Of a DNA stretch of 64,000 nucleotides, positions 59,415 through 64,000 are shown piece by piece. The stretch lies in the NCBI RefSeq assembly GCF_018595715.1, contig NZ_JAHEOJ010000025.1:66300-130299 (forward strand), given 5' to 3'. The number at the start of each line of letters is the position of its first letter. Position 1 is the stretch's first letter. The notes below the pieces were generated by a model. It ran no database searches and was not told where the DNA came from. It worked only from the letters and a program-made list of their open reading frames with translations. Both the position numbers and the translations under genes were made by a program. The stretch comes from Glaciecola sp. XM2. GTDB taxonomy: Bacteria; Pseudomonadota; Gammaproteobacteria; Enterobacterales; Alteromonadaceae.

Positions 59415-59918
59415 TTAGTATGCACCTGCGCTATAAATAAGCTCATAGCTGTGGCTGTAAATTTCAAGAATGTTACCAAACGGGTCTTCCATGTAAATCA
59501 TTCGATATGGTTTTTCACCGGGGTAATAATAGCGAGGCGCTTTCATTCGTTTTTTACCGCCCGCCTCAACAATGCGGTCAGCTAATCCCTCTACATCAGG
59601 GTCTTGAACGCAAAAGTGAAAGATGCCAGTTTTCCAGTACTCAAAGTTATCTTTTGGATTTTCTTGATTTTTAAATTCAAAAATTTCAACACCAATTCTG
59701 TCTCCAGTAGACAGGTGTGCGATTTTGAATTTTTCCCAGTTTTCACCGAATACTTCTGTACACATTTCGCCAATTGGGCTGTCGTCTTCAGTAATTACTG
59801 TGGGCGCCATTATGGTGTACCAACCCATTACTTTGGTATAAAACTCTACGGCTTTCTCAACATCTGGCACTGAAATACCGATATGGGAAAAACTTCGTGG
59901 ATAAGCCTTATTCATCAT
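59415..59918 (-). CDS. VOC-family (glyoxalase/dioxygenase fold) protein
   Basis: A 167-residue protein with paired beta-alpha-beta-beta-beta modules. The first starts FSHIGISVPDVEKAVEFY (His12 as a metal ligand), the second IFHFCVQDPDVEGLADRI, with Glu of the GNILEIYSHSYE segment near the end. The family includes glyoxalases, dioxygenases and resistance enzymes; the substrate cannot be told. It is divergent from a LysR regulator, which may control it. Confidence 0.85.
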   Translation of the reverse strand: MMNKAYPRSFSHIGISVPDVEKAVEFYTKVMGWYTIMAPTVITEDDSPIGEMCTEVFGENWEKFKIAHLSTGDRIGVEIFEFKNQENPKDNFEYWKTGIFHFCVQDPDVEGLADRIVEAGGKKRMKAPRYYYPGEKPYRMIYMEDPFGNILEIYSHSYELIYSAGAY

Positions 59919-60017
59919 ATTGTCTCCTATTGACTGATTGATTCTAGTCGCAGAGTTTACTTAGTCCTGCGTATTAAGTAAAATTATCAATAATTATTGT
60001 TTTGAGTACGTTCCGTG

Positions 60018-60893
60018 ATGATGAATCCAGTATGGTTACATACGTTTTGCACGCTCGTTGAGGTAAATCATTTTACTCAAACCGCTGAGCGCTTGTATAT
60101 GACACAATCAGGTGTAAGTCAGCATATTAAAAAACTTGAGCAGCAAGTTGACTGCGCTTTACTTGAAAGACACGGTAAAACATTTTCGCTCACCATACAT
60201 GGTCAAAACCTATATCAAAAAGGAAGTTTATTGCTAAAAGAATGGCAATATTTGGAGCAACAATTAAAAGACGACTCGCCGACAAGTGGCGTGATCAAAG
60301 TACAGTCGCCCGGAAGTTGTGGTTTGCAATTTTATCAGCAAATGCTGACGCTACAAAGCGAGCATAAAGGCTTAACTATAGACTATCGTTTTGCACCAAA
60401 TATAAGTGTTGAACAAGCGATTGCTAATCATAAGGCTGATATCGGTTTTGTGACTCAAGAGCCGACTCTTGGTGAGGTGTCTAACTACAAAATAGGTACC
60501 GAATGTTTGCTGTTAGTATCCCCGCGCAATATAAAAAAGCCGACATGGCAAACATTATGTGATTTAGGTTTTATTGCTCATCCAGATGGTCAACATCATG
60601 CACAGCTGTTACTTAGCGCAAATTACCCCGAATTCGAGCATATTAACCAAATAAAGCAGACTGGGTTCTCCAATCAAATTAGCTTAATACTCGAACCTGT
60701 ATGTTTGGGCTTAGGATTTACCGTTTTGCCTGCAAATGCCGTAAGCACTTTTAATAAACCTGATCTCATAAACGTGCACAAATTAGCGAATTCTGTAAAT
60801 GAAAATATATATGTGTGCTACCACCGCAATAGGCCTTTTCTCAAAAGAATGAACACCGTGATTGAGTTAATCAAAACTAGCTTAGACCCTTAA
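60018..60893 (+). CDS. LysR-family transcriptional regulator
   Basis: A 290-residue regulator with an N-terminal winged HTH (about 3-62; HTFCTLVEVNHFTQTAERLY then SGVSQHIKKLEQQVDCALLE) and a periplasmic-binding-like effector domain (about 90-285). ATG at 60018 or 60021 is likely; a GTG at 60015 is also possible. It is divergent from the VOC gene with a 100-bp shared control region, the usual arrangement for LysR control of a neighbour. Effector unknown. Confidence 0.92.
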   Translation: MMNPVWLHTFCTLVEVNHFTQTAERLYMTQSGVSQHIKKLEQQVDCALLERHGKTFSLTIHGQNLYQKGSLLLKEWQYLEQQLKDDSPTSGVIKVQSPGSCGLQFYQQMLTLQSEHKGLTIDYRFAPNISVEQAIANHKADIGFVTQEPTLGEVSNYKIGTECLLLVSPRNIKKPTWQTLCDLGFIAHPDGQHHAQLLLSANYPEFEHINQIKQTGFSNQISLILEPVCLGLGFTVLPANAVSTFNKPDLINVHKLANSVNENIYVCYHRNRPFLKRMNTVIELIKTSLDP

Positions 60894-61193
60894 GTCTGAA
60901 GGAACTTGGTGTCTAGGTTTATCCCGGATTGTATGACCAGATAAGAAGGCATGTAAAATAGGTTTAGCAGAGCGAAGAACTTTTTTATAAAGGACTATTT
61001 GAAGTCTGAAGTTGGAATTATTAGCTGTGGATGTTTCAAATGAAGTGTGAGGTATTTCTTTTACCTATTTTTGATAAGTGTAATCCGTCCGCTATCTGCC
61101 CCTTAGGAGTCGTTTATCAACCTCATTCCAAACAGATCTAGGTTTATCGATGCAAATTAAAAAGGAGCTTTCCAACTTAGAATATCAATAGCC
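60894..61193. other. Intergenic stretch without a recognisable gene
   Basis: 300 bp between the convergent LysR and sensor kinase genes. No frame, hairpin with T run, or RNA gene was recognised. Confidence 0.5.
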
Positions 61194-62543
61194 TTAAATA
61201 GTCACAGTGAAAATCGCTCCACCTAATTCGCTTTGCCCACAAACCTCAAGCTTGCCCTCATAAGTTTTCACAATATCTTGCACCACAGCCAGCCCAAGCC
61301 CGTGGCCTTGCTCGTAACTATCAGCCCGGTAACCTCGTTTGAGAATATTCCCAATCTGCTGTTCTTCGATCCCATCGCCATCGTCAGATACCTGTATGGA
61401 TAATTTCGCACGTCCGTATGTGTTGTCATCGACATTTGCACCCAAGCTATTGATGTCAATATTGACCTGGCGCGCGCATGCCTTACATGCATTATCTATC
61501 AGCGCCCCTAATATCTCAAAGGCGTCTGCCTGGGCGCCATAGAAAATCACTTGTTGCTCACATTGCACGTTAAATACAATATGCTTGTCTGCGTAGAGCT
61601 TTTGCAAACCTTGCACGGTGTTTTCCACTATCGGTTTTAGGTTGCACCCTGTCTGCCAACTTGTTTGGCCGCTGCTCGCTCGTGTTAACTGCCGAGTAAT
61701 AATTGCATCTATCTTATCGAGCTCTTCTGCCGTCGTAGCCGATAGCGTGGCATCGTTTTTTGCCACTGCCAGAGGGGTTTTTAGACTGTGTGCTAAATCC
61801 GATAAGGTGTTTTTATATCGCTCTCTTTGCTGGCTTTCAGTTAATATGAGGCGATTGAGGCTGTCATTGAGCGCGTTGAGTTCTTTTGGATAACGCTGAG
61901 ATACTTTGTCTAACTTGCCTTTCTCTACCGCCTCTATTTCACCGCGCAAGCGCGTCAAAGGACGCTCAAACCACCTGATCCAAAAAACCTGCGAGATAAA
62001 CAAAATCGTCGCTATAACGAGCAACCAAAGCCAAAGTTTTTGTTTAAATACTGCCACTCTCTGCTGATAATCATCCTTCGATTTCACAATATGAAATGTC
62101 AGAGGAATGTTCAGCTGTTCCTTCTCATAAGCCACTTTTAATTGCCAATTGAAGTGGGAGTCACCATTCAAAACAAGAGCAGTAAAGACGGGCACTCCTA
62201 GCGCACTTGACACAAATTCGAGGCTCTCCTGCATTGGCAAAAATGAATTAGACGACCACAAAATATCGCCATCAGCGCTACGAATAAACGCGTACCAACC
62301 TGACTCAGGAATATCAAATGATGGGCCATCCAATTCAATTGGCATCAGCAGACCTTGCTCATCAATATCTGTACCGGCCATCAAGTTATAGCTATAAGCC
62401 TCTAAGGCCTGCTGCTCACTCAACAAGGCTTGCTGATTAAAGGCGCTCATTAAGCCAAAATGAAATGCCGGCAATAGCAAAAACGCCAACGCAACATTGA
62501 CGATGATCAGTCGACGTCTAAAGCTAAGGGTAACCATACTCAT
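61194..62543 (-). CDS. PhoQ-like sensor histidine kinase
   Basis: A 449-residue membrane sensor. Two membrane helices (about 10-32 and 168-188) flank a periplasmic domain of about 135 residues resembling the PhoQ PDC-type sensor. HAMP (about 188-238), then DHp with HSLKTPL (phospho-accepting His near 255), HATPase with N-box DNACKAC (near 345), G1 DDGDGIE and G2 GHGLGLAVV. It would phosphorylate the regulator encoded just upstream. The signal is unknown. The PhoQ resemblance is by eye; the acidic patch is weak. Confidence 0.88.
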   Translation of the reverse strand: MSMVTLSFRRRLIIVNVALAFLLLPAFHFGLMSAFNQQALLSEQQALEAYSYNLMAGTDIDEQGLLMPIELDGPSFDIPESGWYAFIRSADGDILWSSNSFLPMQESLEFVSSALGVPVFTALVLNGDSHFNWQLKVAYEKEQLNIPLTFHIVKSKDDYQQRVAVFKQKLWLWLLVIATILFISQVFWIRWFERPLTRLRGEIEAVEKGKLDKVSQRYPKELNALNDSLNRLILTESQQRERYKNTLSDLAHSLKTPLAVAKNDATLSATTAEELDKIDAIITRQLTRASSGQTSWQTGCNLKPIVENTVQGLQKLYADKHIVFNVQCEQQVIFYGAQADAFEILGALIDNACKACARQVNIDINSLGANVDDNTYGRAKLSIQVSDDGDGIEEQQIGNILKRGYRADSYEQGHGLGLAVVQDIVKTYEGKLEVCGQSELGGAIFTVTI

Positions 62544-63205
62544 GAGCTAAATTTGTATCCCTGTCCACGTACTGTTTTAATGTAGCGCTCACTTTGCTCA
62601 GGGCTAATTTTTTTACGTAAGCGCTTTACAAAGACCTCTATGACATTGGAGTCGCGATCAAAGTCTTGCTCATACAAATGCTCTGTCAGCTTTGCTTTGC
62701 TAATGATTTTGTTTGGATGTCGAGCAAGATACTCCAAAACTCTGTATTCATACGCCGTTAAGCTCACCTGTTCTTGGTTAATGAACACTTCAGCGGCATT
62801 GGTATCAATACATAGCTCATCAAAACTAAGGCGCGGATTAGTTTGTCCAACATTGCGCCTAATCAGGGCCTTTACTCTGGCTAGCAATTCTTCTTTTTGA
62901 AATGGTTTGGTTAAATAGTCATCCGCTCCCTGATTCAGACCATTCACTTTGTCTTGCCATTTGTCTCTGGCTGTGAGAATTAGAATCGGAATAGTGATGC
63001 TTTCACGCATTTTTTCAATGAGCGATAAACCATCTAGTTTAGGAAGGCCTAAATCGATAATCGCCGCATCGTAAGTGAATTCTTGAGCTTGATACAGCCC
63101 CTCTTCTCCATCAAACGTTGTGTCGACAGCATAACCGGCAGCATTTAAAAACGCGTACAATTGCGCGTTTAATTTAGCGTCGTCTTCTACAAGTAGCAAT
63201 CGCAT
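62540..63205 (-). CDS. OmpR/PhoP-family response regulator
   Basis: A 221-residue regulator: receiver domain (about 1-118; acidic pair DD at 8-9, Asp51 in the AAIIDLGLPKLDG segment, Thr in LILTARD and Lys101 in TKPF) and a winged-helix DNA-binding domain (about 128-221, ending VRGQGYKF). It overlaps the kinase gene by 4 bp, a typical two-component operon. The gene 5 bp upstream encodes a PepSY protein, an arrangement seen with PhoPQ-like systems in marine bacteria. Confidence 0.94.
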   Translation of the reverse strand: MRLLLVEDDAKLNAQLYAFLNAAGYAVDTTFDGEEGLYQAQEFTYDAAIIDLGLPKLDGLSLIEKMRESITIPILILTARDKWQDKVNGLNQGADDYLTKPFQKEELLARVKALIRRNVGQTNPRLSFDELCIDTNAAEVFINQEQVSLTAYEYRVLEYLARHPNKIISKAKLTEHLYEQDFDRDSNVIEVFVKRLRKKISPEQSERYIKTVRGQGYKFSS

Positions 63206-63209
63206 GCAT

Positions 63210-63494
63210 TTACTCTTTCGTCATTCGTCCGTTTGCTGCATTCACGCGCACAAATATCACCCTACCGTCACGCGTGACAACTTTAATGCGGTAAATCGTT
63301 TGCTCGTTTCGATTAAGGGTAGCGGTACTGAGTATCTTGCCTGGATATTGCTTTTTTACCATGGTCACGGCTTGACGCATGGTAACGTCACTGGCACTTG
63401 CGTGTGCAGGCACCCATAGCACGCTCGCGAAGGCCAGAGTCATCATCAGCAATAAGATGCGTAGAGCAGAATTGATATGCACACCAATCTCCAT
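63210..63494 (-). CDS. PepSY-domain periplasmic protein
   Basis: A 94-residue protein with a signal peptide (LRILLLMMTLAFASVLWVPAHA) and a single PepSY domain (about 38-94: TMRQAVTMVKKQYPGKILS, then YRIKVVTRDGRVIFVRVNAANG). It is upstream of and almost touching the response-regulator gene, so it is the first gene of a three-gene operon. PepSY proteins often modulate nearby sensors or proteases; the role here is inferred. Confidence 0.8.
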   Translation of the reverse strand: MEIGVHINSALRILLLMMTLAFASVLWVPAHASASDVTMRQAVTMVKKQYPGKILSTATLNRNEQTIYRIKVVTRDGRVIFVRVNAANGRMTKE

Positions 63495-63588
63495 GGAGAA
63501 TAATTTTAGTCAGTGTAAGGCAAAGCATCATCAAGATCACTCATCGTTTTGCGCATTGCCGCTACCTTAATCATCAAAAGAGGGCGAC

Positions 63589-64000
63589 TTAACGCCACCC
63601 TTTGTTGATGCGAATAAACTTTCCAGGATGATAGTCGGTCCGGGTTTTATAAACCTGTCCTCTATAACGATACTTCACTTTGTATCCGACAACCGCCTGT
63701 TCGTAATGCGACACGTGGCACTGACGTTTTTGGCGCTTGTTGTAGTGATTTTGCCCTTGCTTGTGTCGACGATTATGATTTGATTCTGCAGCGGCAACAC
63801 CACCAATTACGGCCCCAGCAATGGTTGCTACTTTTCTTCCGTCGCCTGAACCAAACTGATTACCGATGGCTGCGCCTACCGCTGCACCGGCAACCGGAGG
63901 AATATGGTAGTTATTTGTCGAGTAGTGCTGCCTACCATGTCCGCAGTGGCGATTGTGTCTATAAATCGGAATGCTTTCGTAAATGGGTTTAACGTGTATG
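63589..64000 (-). CDS. Glycine-zipper 2TM-like protein (5' end outside window)
   Basis: Open minus-strand frame from the window edge to TAA at 63589, no start within the window. It encodes a His/Arg/Tyr-rich region, a glycine-zipper segment (VAGAAVGAAIGNQFGSGDG and KVATIAGAVIGGVAAAES) as in SlyB/17-kDa surface-antigen-like outer-membrane lipoproteins, and a basic C-terminus (VKYRYRGQVYKTRTDYHPG, RINKGWR). The start and signal sequence lie outside the window. Likely an envelope protein. Confidence 0.78.
   Translation of the reverse strand, partial: IHVKPIYESIPIYRHNRHCGHGRQHYSTNNYHIPPVAGAAVGAAIGNQFGSGDGRKVATIAGAVIGGVAAAESNHNRRHKQGQNHYNKRQKRQCHVSHYEQAVVGYKVKYRYRGQVYKTRTDYHPGKFIRINKGWR

Overview
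The window reads as chromosome of a marine gammaproteobacterium of the order Alteromonadales (Alteromonas/Aestuariibacter-like). The grounds are gene content and order: a complete mannose-sensitive haemagglutinin (MSHA) type IV pilus locus abutting mreBCD-maf-rng-yhdP-nit-tldD on one side and ssb-(MFS)-uvrA on the other. This arrangement is familiar from Vibrio, Shewanella and Alteromonas. Genus is an inference; no rRNA is present.

Layout. 1-1.7 kb: 3' part of a GspE/PilB-type ATPase gene. 1.7-3.4 kb: an unusual kinase-like/receiver/AraC fusion. 3.5-5.5 kb: HAD hydrolase, SOS-controlled yebG with a clear LexA box, and a metallo-beta-lactamase-fold hydrolase. 5.5-16 kb: a tightly packed minus-strand chain tldD, nit, yhdP, rng, maf, mreD, mreC, mreB (cell shape, envelope lipid transport, RNA processing). 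16.3-29.9 kb: mshI, mshI2, J, K, L, M, N, E, G, F, B, A, C, D, O, P on the minus strand, with overlapping or nearly abutting genes; MshE carries the c-di-GMP-binding N-terminal motif. No mshQ is seen.

29.9-39.3 kb is an accessory island between mshI and ssb: a stand-alone NadD-like nucleotidyltransferase, a decayed IS3-type transposase, gene fragments, a two-gene Rhs/YD-repeat system (large secreted shell plus a separate secreted protein with the Rhs-associated core and a variable tip) followed by a multi-pass membrane protein that may be its immunity factor, and a decayed IS66 element. This is the most interesting part of the window.

39.3-51.3 kb returns to housekeeping genes: ssb, a YajR-like MFS transporter, uvrA, a thioesterase, a chemotaxis receptor, a DUF3299 protein, ppa, fbp, mpl and ubiX. 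51.5-64 kb carries secreted and membrane proteins (S9 peptidase, HExxH peptidase with TPR-like C-terminus, NTF2-like secreted protein, ICMT-like methyltransferase, S1/P1 nuclease and a decayed copy of its 3' end), a divergent LysR/VOC pair, and a PhoPQ-like two-component system with a PepSY protein. The window ends inside a glycine-zipper protein gene.

Functional themes: surface attachment (MSHA), rod-shape maintenance, DNA repair (yebG, ssb, uvrA), and a probable contact-dependent or secreted polymorphic-toxin module embedded in mobile-element debris. All functional calls rest on motif reading by eye, without database searches.
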